DNA of 64,000 bases. Source: Sphingobium sp. OAS761 (lineage in GTDB: Bacteria > Pseudomonadota > Alphaproteobacteria > Sphingomonadales > Sphingomonadaceae). The notes under the pieces are model-generated. The model saw nothing but the letters and a program-made list of their open reading frames with translations. It was not told where the DNA came from and ran no database searches. Every line of letters begins with the position of its first letter. Position 1 is the first letter of the stretch. The stretch is taken from the NCBI RefSeq assembly GCF_024168485.1, contig NZ_JALJVY010000011.1:62001-126000 (forward strand), read 5' to 3'. The position numbers and the translations under genes are program-made. Positions 37,862 to 48,650 of the stretch are shown here, piece by piece.

Positions 37862-38346
37862 AGAGGTTATCGCTCCTTTTGATCCCGATATTTCTAATCG
37901 GGTCGGGTGCCGCCGCTCAACCCGTGCGTGTGCCTCCGCCGCCTCCAACAGGAGGCTCAGTTGGCATGGATCGTGCTGCGGTCGATCTCTTCATCAGTGC
38001 AATAACTGCGGGAAAGCGAGCAGATATTGAAAGCGCCCTAGCGCCTGATGTGCAAGTAGCCGTTTTCCGTCGGAATCCATCTGCGGGCACAGAAAACATG
38101 GAGTTGGCTACAACTGAGGGGCGGACAGTTACCGCTAACCAGATTGCGCTCGTTGATAAGCGCATAAAGCGGCCGAAATCCTATATTTGCGTGTATGAAA
38201 AATATTTTGCTTCGTGCCGTTCGCAAGTTGCGCGGGGTGCCGGTGCATCAATTTTAGGCATTTCGACCAACGGTCGAGGTGTTTCGTCGGTGCGTATTTC
38301 CTACGCAACATTTGATGAAATGTATAAAGCTTATGTGGGCAAATAA
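37858..38346 (+). CDS. Secreted hypothetical protein inside the nuo operon
   Basis: 162 residues, no family recognised. Sec signal (LSLLLIPIFLIGSGAAAQ), a Pro-rich mature start (VRVPPPPPTGG), then a small domain (AAVDLFISAITAGKRADIES; VQVAVFRRNPS; SYICVYEKYFASCRSQVA). The DAAV...SAITAGKRADIESALAPDV shape recalls SnoaL/NTF2-like folds, but that is a guess. GTG start with GGGAG upstream; stop TAA overlaps the nuoE ATG. Base composition is visibly lower in GC than the flanking nuo genes, with AT-ending codons (TTA, GAA, ATA, AAA) rare in its neighbours: probable acquired gene. Confidence 0.75.
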   Translation: MKRLSLLLIPIFLIGSGAAAQPVRVPPPPPTGGSVGMDRAAVDLFISAITAGKRADIESALAPDVQVAVFRRNPSAGTENMELATTEGRTVTANQIALVDKRIKRPKSYICVYEKYFASCRSQVARGAGASILGISTNGRGVSSVRISYATFDEMYKAYVGK

Positions 38347-39026
38347 TGGCTGACGCACCCCATATCCCCGACGAAGCCGAGACCCGCGCGCGCTGGGGCG
38401 CGTTTGCGTGGACGGCGGAGAACGCCGCTCAGGCGGAGAAGATCATCGCCCGCTATCCCGCTGGCCGGCAGCAGTCGGCGGTGATGCCGCTGCTCGACCT
38501 TGCCCAGCGGCAGGTTGGCGCGGAGACGCAGACGCAGGGATGGCTGCCCGTGCCGGTGATGGAATATATCGGGCGTCAGCTCGATATGCCGTACATGCGC
38601 GTCTATGAGGTCGCGACCTTCTACACCATGTACAACCTCGCGCCGGTCGGCCGCTATCATGTGCAGGTGTGCGGCACGACGCCCTGCATGTTGCGCGGTT
38701 CCGACGATGTGTTCGCGGCCTGCAAGAACAAGGGGCTGGTGAAGGGCGCGACCACGCCCGACGGCCTGTTCACGCTGACCGAGGTCGAGTGCCTGGGCGC
38801 CTGCGCCAACGCGCCGATGGTCCAGATCAACGACGATAATTTCGAAGACTTGACCTATGACAGCATGACGGCGGTGCTGGACGATCTGGCCGCCGGCAAG
38901 CAGCCGAAGATCGGCCCGCAAATCGAGCGGCAGACGAGCTGCCCCGAAGGCGGTCCGACCAGCCTTGCCGACATGGTCGGCGAAAATCACGACTATCGCG
39001 GGCAGTGGGGGACCTCTGCCGCATGA
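38346..39026 (+). CDS. nuoE: NADH-quinone oxidoreductase subunit E
   Basis: 24-kDa subunit with the [2Fe-2S] cluster N1a. 226 residues. Conserved YMRVYEVATFYTMYNLAPVG, then VQVCGTTPCMLRG (first two Cys ligands) and EVECLGACANAPMVQIN (last two). The C-terminal extension after TAVLDDLAAGK is longer than in E. coli and usual in alphaproteobacteria. Starts within the stop of the preceding unknown gene (TAATG). Confidence 0.97.
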   Translation: MADAPHIPDEAETRARWGAFAWTAENAAQAEKIIARYPAGRQQSAVMPLLDLAQRQVGAETQTQGWLPVPVMEYIGRQLDMPYMRVYEVATFYTMYNLAPVGRYHVQVCGTTPCMLRGSDDVFAACKNKGLVKGATTPDGLFTLTEVECLGACANAPMVQINDDNFEDLTYDSMTAVLDDLAAGKQPKIGPQIERQTSCPEGGPTSLADMVGENHDYRGQWGTSAA

Positions 39027-39172
39027 GCGCGCTCATCTCCATCATCCTGGCGATCATCGTCTTCATCGTCGCGCTGAAAATCATCGGCGCGGTGCTGGGG
39101 CTGGTTCTCGGGCTGGCGGTCGCCGTGCTCATCTATTTCGTTGCTGAAAAACTGATCGGAAAGAGCCGCTGA
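39023..39172 (+). CDS. 49-residue hydrophobic membrane peptide between nuoE and nuoF
   Basis: ATG at 39023 overlaps the nuoE stop (ATGA) and its own TGA (39170-39172) overlaps the nuoF ATG (TGATG), so the frame fills the gap exactly. The product [18 protein letters not shown]... is almost one continuous hydrophobic stretch of 40 residues: one long or two short helices with a Lys at 19 and a [11 protein letters not shown]ly-rich turn. It ends in the charged AEKLIGKSR. Its tight fit in the operon supports a real gene. No known complex I subunit matches by eye. Confidence 0.75.
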   Translation: MSALISIILAIIVFIVALKIIGAVLGLVLGLAVAVLIYFVAEKLIGKSR

Positions 39173-40515
39173 TGGCTGATGAAACCGCTCCGCCCGCCCC
39201 GCCGCCCTTCGTGGGTCCGCTGGAGGACAAGGATCGCATCTTCACCAATGTCTATGGCTTCCAGGACTGGGGCATCGACGCGGCGATGAAGCGCGGCGAT
39301 TGGGACAATACCAAGAAGCTGCTGGAAATCGGCCAGGACGCAATCATCGACATCATCAAGGCGTCGAACCTGCGCGGCCGCGGCGGCGCGGGCTTCCCGA
39401 CCGGCATGAAGTGGAGCTTCATGCCCAAGGAAAGCAAGGACGGCCGTCCCAGCTTCCTGGTCATCAACGCCGACGAATCCGAGCCGGGTTCGTGCAAGGA
39501 CCGCGAGATCATCCGCCACGATCCGCACAAGCTGATCGAAGGGGCGTTGATCGCCGGTTTCGCGATGCGCGCGCGCGCCGCCTATATCTATATTCGCGGC
39601 GAGTTCATTTACGAAGCCAAGGTGTTGTTCGCCGCCGTTGAGCAGGCCTATGAAAAGGGCTTCATCGGCAAGAACGCTTGTGGTTCCGGTTATGATTTCG
39701 ACGTGTTCGTCCATCGCGGCGCGGGCGCCTATATCTGCGGCGAGGAAACCGCGCAGATCGAGAGCCTGGAGGGCAAGAAGGGCCAGCCGCGCCTGAAGCC
39801 GCCTTTCCCGGCGGGGGCGGGGCTTTATGGCTGCCCGACCACGGTCAACAATGTGGAATCCATCGCGGTTTCGCCGACCATCCTGCGGCGCGGGGCGGCG
39901 TGGTTCAACGGTTTCGGGCGCGAGAATAATCGCGGCACCAAGCTGTTCCAGATCAGCGGCCATGTGAACAAGCCGTGCGTGGTCGAGGAAAGCATGTCGA
40001 TCCCGTTCCGCGAACTGATCGACCGCCATTGCGGCGGCATTAGGGGCGGGTGGGACAATCTGCTGGCGGTAATCCCCGGCGGTTCCTCGGTGCCGTTGGT
40101 CCCCGCCAAGGAGATCATGGACGCGCCGATGGATTTCGACGGGTTGCGCGCGCTTGGGAGTGGCCTCGGCACCGCCGCCGTCATCGTCATGGACAAGTCG
40201 ACCGACATCGTCCGCGCGATTTCGCGTCTCTCCTATTTCTACAAGCATGAAAGCTGCGGCCAGTGCACGCCGTGCCGCGAAGGCACGGGCTGGATGTGGC
40301 GGGTGATGGAACGGCTGCGCAACGGCGAGGCGGACATCAGCGAAATCGACATGCTGCAGCAGGTGACCAAGCAGGTCGAAGGCCATACCATCTGCGCGCT
40401 GGGCGACGCGGCGGCCTGGCCGATCCAGGGCCTGATCCGCCATTTCCGCCCGGAAATCGAACGACGGATCCATGAGAACAAGGGTAGCGCCCCCATGATG
40501 GAGGCAGCGGAGTAA
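39172..40515 (+). CDS. nuoF: NADH-quinone oxidoreductase subunit F
   Basis: 51-kDa subunit: oxidises NADH, holds FMN and [4Fe-4S] cluster N3. 447 residues. NADH/FMN site [21 protein letters not shown] site [18 protein letters not shown], and cluster ligands [14 protein letters not shown] with the later Cys in [13 protein letters not shown]. Length and motif order are normal. Two bases from nuoG. Confidence 0.98.
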   Translation: MADETAPPAPPPFVGPLEDKDRIFTNVYGFQDWGIDAAMKRGDWDNTKKLLEIGQDAIIDIIKASNLRGRGGAGFPTGMKWSFMPKESKDGRPSFLVINADESEPGSCKDREIIRHDPHKLIEGALIAGFAMRARAAYIYIRGEFIYEAKVLFAAVEQAYEKGFIGKNACGSGYDFDVFVHRGAGAYICGEETAQIESLEGKKGQPRLKPPFPAGAGLYGCPTTVNNVESIAVSPTILRRGAAWFNGFGRENNRGTKLFQISGHVNKPCVVEESMSIPFRELIDRHCGGIRGGWDNLLAVIPGGSSVPLVPAKEIMDAPMDFDGLRALGSGLGTAAVIVMDKSTDIVRAISRLSYFYKHESCGQCTPCREGTGWMWRVMERLRNGEADISEIDMLQQVTKQVEGHTICALGDAAAWPIQGLIRHFRPEIERRIHENKGSAPMMEAAE

Positions 40516-40517
40516 CC

Positions 40518-42524
40518 ATGCCCAAGGTCAAAGTAGACGGCGTAGAACTTGAGGTTCCGGCGGGTGCCACTGTGCTCCAGGCGTGCGAGATGGCCGGCAA
40601 GGAAATCCCGCGTTTCTGTTACCATGAACGGCTGAGCATCGCCGGCAATTGCCGCATGTGCCTGGTCGAGGTGAAGCCCGGACCGCCCAAGCCGCAGGCG
40701 TCGTGCGCGCTGCCCGCCGCCGAGGGGCAGGAAATCCGCACCGACAGCGAGATGGTGAAGAAGGCGCGCGAAGGGGTGATGGAGTTTCTGCTCATCAACC
40801 ACCCGCTTGATTGTCCGATCTGCGACCAGGGCGGCGAATGCGATTTGCAGGACCAGTCGGTCGCCTATGGTCGAGGCGGCAGCCGGTACGAAGAGAATAA
40901 GCGCGCCGTCACCGAAAAATATATGGGCCCCATCGTCAAGACGGTGATGACCCGCTGCATCCAGTGCACCCGCTGCGTGCGCTTTGCCGAGGAAGTCGCG
41001 GGCGTGCCGGAAATCGGCGCCATCTATCGCGGCGAGAATATGCAGATCACCACCTATCTCGAACACGCCGCCAAGAGCGAGCTGTCGGGCAATGTGGTGG
41101 ACCTGTGCCCCGTCGGCGCGCTGACCGCAAAGCCTTACGCGTTCGAAGCGCGTCCGTGGGAATTGAAAAAGACCCATGCGATCGACGTGATGGACGCGGT
41201 GGGCACCAACATCCGCCTCGACAGCCGGGGTCGCCAGGTGCTGCGCGCCGTACCGCGCATCAATGACGACGTGAACGAGGAATGGGCGAGCGACAAGACG
41301 CGTCACAATGTCGACGGTCTGGTCCGCAAGCGGCTGGACAAGCCGTTCGTTCGAAAGGACGGCAAGCTGGTTCCTGCGACATGGGAAGAGGCGTTCAAGG
41401 CGATCGCCGCCGTGCAGCATGGCGGTAGCGTCGCGGCGATCGCGGGCGACCTGCTCGATTGCGAAACGATGTTTGCCGGCAAGCTGCTGATCGAAAAGCT
41501 GGGCGGCACGATGCTGGAAGGCCGTCAGACCGGCCTGTCCTATGACGTGTCGAGCCTGTCTGCGGTGGTGTTCAACACGCCGCTCGGCGACCTGGAAACG
41601 GCGGACATGATCCTGCTGGTCGGCACCAACCTGCGCTGGGAAGCGCCGCTGGTGAACACCCGCATCCGCAAGGCGATCAAGAAGGGCGCGAAGGTCTTTG
41701 GCCTCGGTCCGGAAGTCGACCTGACCTACAAGGTCGAATGGCTGGGCAACGACGCGTCGCTGCTCGCCAAGCTGCCCAAGGCGGTGGTCGACGCATTCGC
41801 CAAGGCGGAGCGGCCCGCGATGATCGTGGGTGGCGGCGTGCTGGCCAAGGACGGGGCGCATGGCGACACGCTGGCGCTGGTCGAGACGCTGGGCCTGATC
41901 AAGGACGGCTGGAATGGCTATAATCTGCTGCATTTCGCGGCGGCGCGCATGGGCGGGCTGATGCTGGGCTATGCGATGGATGGCGGCATCAAGGCTATGG
42001 CGCAGGCCGCGCCGAAGCTGCTCTTCTCGCTGGGTGCGGACGAGGTGGACTATGCGGCCTTCGGCGGCAGCTTCAAGGTCTATGTCGGCCATCATGGCGA
42101 CAAGGGCGCGCATGCGGCGGACGTGATCCTGCCGGGCGCCAGCTACGCCGAGAAAGCCGGGACCTACGTCAATCTGGAAGGCCGGGTGCAGCGTGGGGAA
42201 AAGGCCGTGTTCGCGCCGGGTGACGCCCGCGAGGACTGGTCGATCCTGCGTGCCTTGTCGGACGTGCTGGGTGCCACCCTGCCGTTCGACAGCTTTGACG
42301 CGCTGCGCACGCAGATGGTCGCCGCCGTGCCGGCGCTGGGGGTTGAGGGCATCGCCGATTATGGCTGGTCCGTGCCGTCGCTCCCGACCGGAGCCAGCGG
42401 TGAGTTCGGCTCGCCGATCAAGGATTTCTACCTCACCAACGCGATCTGCCGCGCCAGCCCGACGATGCAGCAATGCTCGGCCGAACTGATCCATGGTGAA
42501 AGCTTCGCGGAGGCCGCGGAATGA
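40518..42524 (+). CDS. nuoG: NADH-quinone oxidoreductase subunit G
   Basis: 75-kDa subunit with a chain of Fe-S clusters. 668 residues. [2Fe-2S] ligands in RFCYHERLSIAGNCRMCLVE, His-ligated cluster in HPLDCPICDQGGECDLQD, and [4Fe-4S] in RCIQCTRCVRFAEEVAG with the partner Cys in VDLCPVGALT. The rest is a degenerate molybdopterin-oxidoreductase domain. The additional N7 cluster motif of E. coli NuoG is not seen, as in mitochondrial-type complex I. Overlaps nuoH by 4 bp. Confidence 0.97.
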   Translation: MPKVKVDGVELEVPAGATVLQACEMAGKEIPRFCYHERLSIAGNCRMCLVEVKPGPPKPQASCALPAAEGQEIRTDSEMVKKAREGVMEFLLINHPLDCPICDQGGECDLQDQSVAYGRGGSRYEENKRAVTEKYMGPIVKTVMTRCIQCTRCVRFAEEVAGVPEIGAIYRGENMQITTYLEHAAKSELSGNVVDLCPVGALTAKPYAFEARPWELKKTHAIDVMDAVGTNIRLDSRGRQVLRAVPRINDDVNEEWASDKTRHNVDGLVRKRLDKPFVRKDGKLVPATWEEAFKAIAAVQHGGSVAAIAGDLLDCETMFAGKLLIEKLGGTMLEGRQTGLSYDVSSLSAVVFNTPLGDLETADMILLVGTNLRWEAPLVNTRIRKAIKKGAKVFGLGPEVDLTYKVEWLGNDASLLAKLPKAVVDAFAKAERPAMIVGGGVLAKDGAHGDTLALVETLGLIKDGWNGYNLLHFAAARMGGLMLGYAMDGGIKAMAQAAPKLLFSLGADEVDYAAFGGSFKVYVGHHGDKGAHAADVILPGASYAEKAGTYVNLEGRVQRGEKAVFAPGDAREDWSILRALSDVLGATLPFDSFDALRTQMVAAVPALGVEGIADYGWSVPSLPTGASGEFGSPIKDFYLTNAICRASPTMQQCSAELIHGESFAEAAE

Positions 42525-43570
42525 CCGCCTTTTTCAACGACCACGGCGTTCCCTACGATCTTGCCTGGCTGCTTTCCACCGTCATCGGTATCCTGCTGAT
42601 CGCGTTGCCGGTCATGCTGGCCGTGGCGATGCTCATCTATGCCGATCGCAAGATCTGGGCGGCGATGGCGCTGCGGCGCGGTCCCAATGTCGTCGGCCCG
42701 TTCGGCCTGCTCCAGTCCTTCGCGGACGGGTTGAAGGTCATGTTGCAGGAAACCATCGTCCCGTCGGCCGCGAACAAGGCATTGTTTCTGATCGCGCCGA
42801 TCATCACCTTCACCGTAGCGCTGATGGCCTGGGCCGTCGTGCCCTTCCAGGTGGGCGTGGTGCTGGCCAACATCAATGTCGGCCTGCTCTACATACTCGC
42901 GATCAGTTCGCTGGGTGTGTATGGCATCGTGCTGGCGGGCTGGGCCTCCAACTCCAAATATCCCTTCTATTCCGCGATCCGCGCGAGCGCGCAGATGATC
43001 AGCTATGAAGTCTCGATCGGCTTCATCCTGATCACCGTGGTGCTGTGGGCGGGAAGCTTCAACCTGACGACGATCGTGGAAAGCCAGAAGGGCTATTATG
43101 GCTTCCTCAACGGCAACGGGTTCAACCCGCTGCTCTTCCCGATGGCGATCATGTTCCTGATCTCGGCGATGGCCGAAACCGCGCGCGCACCCTTCGACCT
43201 GACCGAAGCGGAGAGCGAACTGGTCGCGGGCTACCAGACCGAATATTCGTCCATGGCCTTCGCGCTCTATTGGCTGGGCGAATATGCCAACGTCATCCTG
43301 ATGTGCGCTTTGAACGCCATCCTGTTCTGGGGCGGATACCTGCCGCCGTTCGACTGGGCGCCGCTCTACATGGTGCCGGGCATCCTCTGGCTGTTCGCCA
43401 AGATCCTGTTCTTCTTCTTCGTCTTCTCCTGGGTGAAGGCGACGGTGCCCCGTTACCGCTATGACCAGCTGATGCGGCTGGGCTGGAAAATATTCCTGCC
43501 GACCTCGCTGCTGTTCGTCTTCCTGGTGTCGGGCTTCCTCATGCTGACGCGCTATGGAGGCGCACAATGA
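42521..43570 (+). CDS. nuoH: NADH-quinone oxidoreductase subunit H
   Basis: Membrane subunit forming the heel and the quinone tunnel entrance. 349 residues, eight helices. Conserved [23 protein letters not shown] near the start and the Glu-rich loop [26 protein letters not shown] that contacts the quinone site. ATGA overlap on both sides (with nuoG and nuoI). Confidence 0.98.
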   Translation: MTAFFNDHGVPYDLAWLLSTVIGILLIALPVMLAVAMLIYADRKIWAAMALRRGPNVVGPFGLLQSFADGLKVMLQETIVPSAANKALFLIAPIITFTVALMAWAVVPFQVGVVLANINVGLLYILAISSLGVYGIVLAGWASNSKYPFYSAIRASAQMISYEVSIGFILITVVLWAGSFNLTTIVESQKGYYGFLNGNGFNPLLFPMAIMFLISAMAETARAPFDLTEAESELVAGYQTEYSSMAFALYWLGEYANVILMCALNAILFWGGYLPPFDWAPLYMVPGILWLFAKILFFFFVFSWVKATVPRYRYDQLMRLGWKIFLPTSLLFVFLVSGFLMLTRYGGAQ

Positions 43571-44052
43571 GCCTCGGTTATTACGTCAAGTCGTTCACCC
43601 TCTGGGAGTTCGTGAAGGCGCACGCCCTGACCTTGAAATATTTTTTCAAGCCCAAGGCGACGATCAACTATCCCTATGAGAAGAATCCGATCTCGCCGCG
43701 CTTTCGGGGGGAGCACGCGCTGCGCCGCTATCCCAATGGGGAAGAGCGCTGCATCGCGTGCAAGCTGTGCGAGGCGATCTGTCCGGCGCAGGCGATCACC
43801 ATCGAGGCGCAGCCGCGCGACGACGGCAGCCGCCGCACCACGCGCTACGACATCGACATGACCAAATGCATCTATTGCGGCTTCTGCCAGGAAGCCTGTC
43901 CGGTGGACGCCATCGTCGAAGGGCCGAATTTCGAGTTCGCGACCGAAACCCGCGAGGAGCTGATCTACGACAAGGCCAAGCTTCTCGAGAATGGCGACAA
44001 GTGGGAACGCGCGATCGCCGCGAACCTTGCCGCCGATGCACCCTATCGTTAA
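43567..44052 (+). CDS. nuoI: NADH-quinone oxidoreductase subunit I
   Basis: 23-kDa ferredoxin-like subunit with clusters N6a and N6b. 161 residues. Two 8-iron-type motifs: [16 protein letters not shown] and [17 protein letters not shown]-terminal amphipathic helix as usual. Overlaps nuoH by 4 bp; 27 bp to nuoJ. Confidence 0.98.
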   Translation: MSLGYYVKSFTLWEFVKAHALTLKYFFKPKATINYPYEKNPISPRFRGEHALRRYPNGEERCIACKLCEAICPAQAITIEAQPRDDGSRRTTRYDIDMTKCIYCGFCQEACPVDAIVEGPNFEFATETREELIYDKAKLLENGDKWERAIAANLAADAPYR

Positions 44053-44079
44053 GCCGCGCGCCAAGGGGAATTTGATCCA

Positions 44080-44691
44080 GTGATTCATGTTGTCGCCTTC
44101 TACCTGTTCGCCACATTGGTGGTGTGCAGCGGCGCGCTGACGATCCTGTCGCGCAACCCGGTCCATTCGGTCCTGTGGCTGATCCTGGCCTTCTTCAACG
44201 CGGCGGGTCTCATGATCCTGCTGGGCGCCGAATTCATCGCGATGCTGCTCGTCATCGTCTATGTCGGCGCGGTCGCGGTGTTGTTCCTGTTCGTGGTCAT
44301 GATGCTGGACATCGATTTCGCCGAATTGCGGGCGGGGTTCGTTGACTATCTGCCGTTCGGGCTGCTGATTGCGCTCGTGCTGCTGGCCGAAATCGTGCTC
44401 GGCATCGGCATATGGAGCGCCGGCCCCATCGAACTGGCGCAGCGTGCCGGCCCGGTGAATCCGGAACTCACGAATATCCAGGCGATCGGGGCGCTGCTCT
44501 ACACGCGCTACATCTTCCTGTTCGAAGCGGCGGGCATCGTTCTGCTGGTCGCGATGATCGGTGCGATCGTCCTGACCCATCGCGCCCGCGGCGGCGTGCG
44601 GCCGCAGAATATCGCCAAGCAGAACCGCCGTCGTCCGCAGGATGCGGTGCGCAACGTCAATCAGCCCGTCGGGCAGGGGGTGGAGCTGTGA
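44080..44691 (+). CDS. nuoJ: NADH-quinone oxidoreductase subunit J
   Basis: Membrane subunit with the pi-bulge helix that links quinone chemistry to proton pumping. 203 residues, five helices. Signatures [18 protein letters not shown] and [22 protein letters not shown] start with AAGGGGA about ten bases upstream. The C-terminal 30 residues are basic ([17 protein letters not shown]). Overlaps nuoK by 4 bp (GTGA). Confidence 0.96.
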   Translation: MIHVVAFYLFATLVVCSGALTILSRNPVHSVLWLILAFFNAAGLMILLGAEFIAMLLVIVYVGAVAVLFLFVVMMLDIDFAELRAGFVDYLPFGLLIALVLLAEIVLGIGIWSAGPIELAQRAGPVNPELTNIQAIGALLYTRYIFLFEAAGIVLLVAMIGAIVLTHRARGGVRPQNIAKQNRRRPQDAVRNVNQPVGQGVEL

Positions 44692-44993
44692 TCGGCCTTC
44701 AGCATTATCTGGTGGTCAGCGCCATCCTGTTCGTGACGGGGGTGCTGGGCATCTTTATCAACCGCAAGAATGTCATCATCATCCTGATGGCGATCGAGCT
44801 GATCCTTCTGAGCGTGAACATCAACCTCGTCGCCTTCAGCGCCTTCCTGGGCGATCTGGTGGGCCAGGTGTTCAGCATGTTCGTGCTGACCGTCGCGGCG
44901 GGTGAGGCGGCCATCGGCCTTGCCATCCTCGTCATCTATTTCCGTGGTCGCGGCACCATCGCCGTCGACGATGTCAACCGGATGAAGGGCTGA
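44688..44993 (+). CDS. nuoK: NADH-quinone oxidoreductase subunit K
   Basis: Small antiporter-like membrane subunit, 101 residues, three helices. The two conserved proton-path Glu are visible in [18 protein letters not shown] and [18 protein letters not shown] start in the nuoJ stop (GTGA). Ends 10 bp before nuoL. Confidence 0.97.
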   Translation: MIGLQHYLVVSAILFVTGVLGIFINRKNVIIILMAIELILLSVNINLVAFSAFLGDLVGQVFSMFVLTVAAGEAAIGLAILVIYFRGRGTIAVDDVNRMKG

Positions 44994-45003
44994 GCCTGAC
45001 GCC

Positions 45004-47097
45004 ATGATCCAGCTTATCGTCCTTCTTCCGCTGCTGGCTGCCGCCATCGCCGGCCTTGGCAACAAGGCGCTCGGCAAGTTGCCGGCCAAGATCGTCACCA
45101 CCGGCGCGCTGTTCGCGGCCTGCGCGATGAGCTGGATGATCTTCATCCCCTTCGTCGCGGGCGATGCGCAGGCCTATGTGCAGCCGGTCTTCACCTGGAT
45201 CGAAAGCGGCAGCTTCGATGCCCAGTGGGCGTTGCGCGTCGACACGATGACGGCGGTCATGCTGGTCGTCATCACCAGCGTTTCGAGCCTGGTTCACCTC
45301 TACAGCTGGGGTTATATGGACGAAGAGCCGGATCAGCCGCGCTTCTTCGCCTATCTGTCGCTCTTCACCTTCGCGATGCTGATGCTCGTGACGGCGAACA
45401 ATCTGCTTCAGATGTTCTTCGGCTGGGAAGGCGTGGGTCTTGCCTCCTATCTTCTGATCGGTTTCTGGTTCCGCAAGCCTTCCGCCAATGCCGCCGCGAT
45501 CAAGGCGTTCGTCGTGAACCGCGTCGGCGACCTTGGCTTCATGATGGGCATTTTCGGCACCTATCTGGTGTTCAACACCATTTCGATCCCGGAAATTCTG
45601 GCCGCCGCACCCTCCATGGCCGGATCGACCATCGGCTTCCTGGGCCACCGGTTCGACACGATGACTGTGCTCTGCCTGCTGCTGTTCGTCGGCGCCATGG
45701 GCAAATCGGCGCAGCTTGGCCTTCACACGTGGCTGCCCGATGCGATGGAAGGCCCGACCCCTGTGTCGGCGCTGATCCACGCGGCGACGATGGTCACCGC
45801 AGGCGTGTTCATGGTGTGCCGCCTGTCGCCGATGTTCGAAACCTCGCCGACGGCGCTCGGTTTCGTGACCTTTATCGGCGCGGCGACCTGCCTGTTCGCC
45901 GCTACCATCGGCACGGTCCAGAACGACATCAAGCGCGTCATTGCCTATTCCACCTGTTCGCAGCTGGGCTACATGTTCTTCGCGGCGGGCGTCGGCGCCT
46001 ATGGCGCGGCGATGTTCCACCTGTTCACCCACGCTTTCTTCAAGGCGCTGCTGTTCCTGGGGGCCGGTTCGGTCATCCATGCGATGCACCATGAACAGGA
46101 CATGCGCTATTATGGCGGGCTGCGCAAAAGTATCCCCATCACATTCTGGGCGATGACGCTGGGCACGCTGGCCATCACCGGCGTCGGCATTCCGACGACC
46201 CTGTTCGGTTTTGCCGGCTTCTTCTCGAAAGACGGAATATTGGAAGCCGCATACGCTTCCGGCGGATCGGGCATCGGAGCCTATTACGTCGGTGTGTTCG
46301 CGGCATTGCTGACCAGCTTCTACAGCTGGCGCCTGGTCTTCCTGACCTTCTTCGGCAAGCCGCGCTGGGCCGCGTCGGAGCATATCCAGCACGCTCTTCA
46401 TGACGCGCATGGCCATGACGGTCACGCCACGCACGGACACGGATCCGAACATGACAATGCGCCGGCGCAGGAAGATGCGGGCCACGATCCGCACGGTCAC
46501 GAAGCCGATGCCCATGCGCTGCCGACCGGAACCGGCGGCTATCATCCGCATGAAAGCCCCTGGGTCATGCTAATCCCGCTTATCGTGCTGAGCATGGGCG
46601 CGGTATTCGCGGGCTTCCTCTTCCACGATCAGTTCATCGGTCCGGAAGGCGGCATCGAATTCTGGAAGGGGGCGCTCGCTTTCGACAGCCACCTGATGCA
46701 CGGGGCGCACGAAGTGCCTCTGTGGGTGAAGTTCGGGCCGTTCACGGTCATGGCCCTGGGCCTGATCATCGCATGGCTCAGCTACATCCGGAACACCGAC
46801 TGGCCGCAACGCTTCGTTGCCACCTTCGGCGCGCTGTATAAGTTCCTGCTCAACAAATGGTATTTTGACGAGCTGTACAACGTCATCTTCGTCAAGCCCG
46901 CCTTCGCCATCGGCCGCTTCTTCTGGAAGTTCGGGGACGTCGGCTTCATCGACCGCTTCGGGCCCAATGGCCTCGCCGCGCTGGTCGTGCAGGGCAACAA
47001 GATCACCCGTCGGATTCAGTCCGGCTACCTCTACACCTACGCGCTGGTGATGCTGATTGGCCTCGCCGCGGCCGCAACCTGGGCGATGACACGATAA
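45004..47097 (+). CDS. nuoL: NADH-quinone oxidoreductase subunit L (with His-rich insert)
   Basis: Distal antiporter-like proton-pump subunit with the long lateral helix. 697 residues, some 15-16 helices. Core motifs [42 protein letters not shown] and [15 protein letters not shown]. Between the antiporter core and the C-terminal helices, residues about 460-520 are a His/Asp/Ala-rich stretch ([28 protein letters not shown]) not found in E. coli NuoL. It is predicted to be a soluble loop. Overlaps nuoM by 1 bp. Confidence 0.97.
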   Translation: MIQLIVLLPLLAAAIAGLGNKALGKLPAKIVTTGALFAACAMSWMIFIPFVAGDAQAYVQPVFTWIESGSFDAQWALRVDTMTAVMLVVITSVSSLVHLYSWGYMDEEPDQPRFFAYLSLFTFAMLMLVTANNLLQMFFGWEGVGLASYLLIGFWFRKPSANAAAIKAFVVNRVGDLGFMMGIFGTYLVFNTISIPEILAAAPSMAGSTIGFLGHRFDTMTVLCLLLFVGAMGKSAQLGLHTWLPDAMEGPTPVSALIHAATMVTAGVFMVCRLSPMFETSPTALGFVTFIGAATCLFAATIGTVQNDIKRVIAYSTCSQLGYMFFAAGVGAYGAAMFHLFTHAFFKALLFLGAGSVIHAMHHEQDMRYYGGLRKSIPITFWAMTLGTLAITGVGIPTTLFGFAGFFSKDGILEAAYASGGSGIGAYYVGVFAALLTSFYSWRLVFLTFFGKPRWAASEHIQHALHDAHGHDGHATHGHGSEHDNAPAQEDAGHDPHGHEADAHALPTGTGGYHPHESPWVMLIPLIVLSMGAVFAGFLFHDQFIGPEGGIEFWKGALAFDSHLMHGAHEVPLWVKFGPFTVMALGLIIAWLSYIRNTDWPQRFVATFGALYKFLLNKWYFDELYNVIFVKPAFAIGRFFWKFGDVGFIDRFGPNGLAALVVQGNKITRRIQSGYLYTYALVMLIGLAAAATWAMTR

Positions 47098-48650
47098 TGG
47101 ACGGCTTCCCCATCCTTTCCCTGATGATGGCAGTGCCGATGGCGGGGGCCATCGCCTGTCTCTTCGCGGGCGCCAACAGCGCGCGCTGGATCGCCCTGAT
47201 CGCGACGCTGGCCGACTTCGTGCTGGGCATCGTGCTATGGGCCGGTTTCGACCAGTCCGGCGGCGCGCTTCAGTGGCAGTTCCAGGAATTTCACCCGATC
47301 TTCGGCCGCTTTGCCTGGGCGCTGGGCATCGACGGCATCGCGCTGATGCTGATCGTGCTGACCGTATTCCTGATGCCGATCTGCATCGGTGCCAGCTGGC
47401 AGGCCATCCAGAAGCGGGTCGGCGAATATATGGCCGCCTTCCTGTTCATGGAGGTGCTGATGATCGGCGTCTTCACGGCGCAGGATCTCTATCTTTTCTA
47501 CATCATGTTCGAAGCCGGCCTGATCCCCATGTACCTTATCATCGGTATCTGGGGCGGCGCGGACCGGATCTACGCCAGCTACAAATTCTTCCTCTACACG
47601 CTGTTCGGATCGGTGCTGATGCTGATCGCGATGATGTGGATGGTGCATGAGGCGGGGACGACCGAAATTCCGGCGCTGATGGCCTATAATTTCGACCCGC
47701 ATGTCCAGACCTGGCTGTTCCTTGCCTTCTTCGCGAGCTTCGCGGTGAAGATGCCGATGTGGCCGGTCCACACCTGGTTGCCTGACGCGCATGTTCAGGC
47801 GCCGACTGCCGGTTCGGTCATCCTGGCGGGTGTGCTGCTGAAGATGGGCGGCTACGGCTTCATCCGCTTCTCGCTGCCGATGTTCCCGGAAGCCTCCGCG
47901 CAGCTCGCCTGGCTGGTCTGGGGCCTCTCGATGGTGGCGGTGGTCTATACCAGCCTCGTCGCGCTGGTGCAGTCGGACATGAAGAAGCTGATCGCCTACA
48001 GCTCGGTTGCGCATATGGCGATCGTGACCATCGGCCTGTTCGCCTTCAATTCCGCCGGCATCGAGGGCGCGATGATGGTGATGCTGGGCCACGGGCTCGT
48101 GTCGGGCGCGCTGTTCCTGTGCGTCGGCGTCATCTATGATCGCCTGCATACGCGCGAGATCGCCCGCTACGGCGGCCTGGCGATCAACATGCCGAAATAT
48201 GCGACCCTGTTCCTGCTGTTCACCATGGCGGCGGTCGGCCTGCCGGGGACCAGCAACTTTGTCGGCGAATTCCTGTCGCTGATGGGTGTGTATCAGGCGT
48301 CGAGTTGGGTGGCGCTGGTATGCACGACGGGCATCATCCTGGGCGCGGCCTACATGCTCTACCTGTATCGTCGGATCTGCTACGGCGATCAGGTCCATGC
48401 CGATGCCGCGGCCATGCCGGACCTGTCGGCCCGCGAAATCGCGCTGCTGGCGCCGATCGCAGCGGCGGTTCTGTGGATGGGGGTCTATCCCGAAAGCTTC
48501 CTGGCCCCGATGCGGGCGGACATCCGCGCGCTCGAAGCGCGCCTCGCCCCTGCGGCTCCCGCAGGAGATTCCCATGTCAAAATGGGTGAACCCAAGCCTG
48601 CGGGCGAGGGCCATCACGAAGAAGTCGCCGCGCACGGGGAGGCGCACTGA
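47097..48650 (+). CDS. nuoM: NADH-quinone oxidoreductase subunit M
   Basis: Middle antiporter-like proton-pump subunit, 517 residues, about 14 helices. Core signatures [22 protein letters not shown] (conserved Glu), [19 protein letters not shown] (Lys) and [19 protein letters not shown]. The C-terminus ends in a short charged His-rich tail ([18 protein letters not shown]), echoing the NuoL insert. Overlaps nuoN by 1 bp. Confidence 0.97.
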   Translation: MDGFPILSLMMAVPMAGAIACLFAGANSARWIALIATLADFVLGIVLWAGFDQSGGALQWQFQEFHPIFGRFAWALGIDGIALMLIVLTVFLMPICIGASWQAIQKRVGEYMAAFLFMEVLMIGVFTAQDLYLFYIMFEAGLIPMYLIIGIWGGADRIYASYKFFLYTLFGSVLMLIAMMWMVHEAGTTEIPALMAYNFDPHVQTWLFLAFFASFAVKMPMWPVHTWLPDAHVQAPTAGSVILAGVLLKMGGYGFIRFSLPMFPEASAQLAWLVWGLSMVAVVYTSLVALVQSDMKKLIAYSSVAHMAIVTIGLFAFNSAGIEGAMMVMLGHGLVSGALFLCVGVIYDRLHTREIARYGGLAINMPKYATLFLLFTMAAVGLPGTSNFVGEFLSLMGVYQASSWVALVCTTGIILGAAYMLYLYRRICYGDQVHADAAAMPDLSAREIALLAPIAAAVLWMGVYPESFLAPMRADIRALEARLAPAAPAGDSHVKMGEPKPAGEGHHEEVAAHGEAH

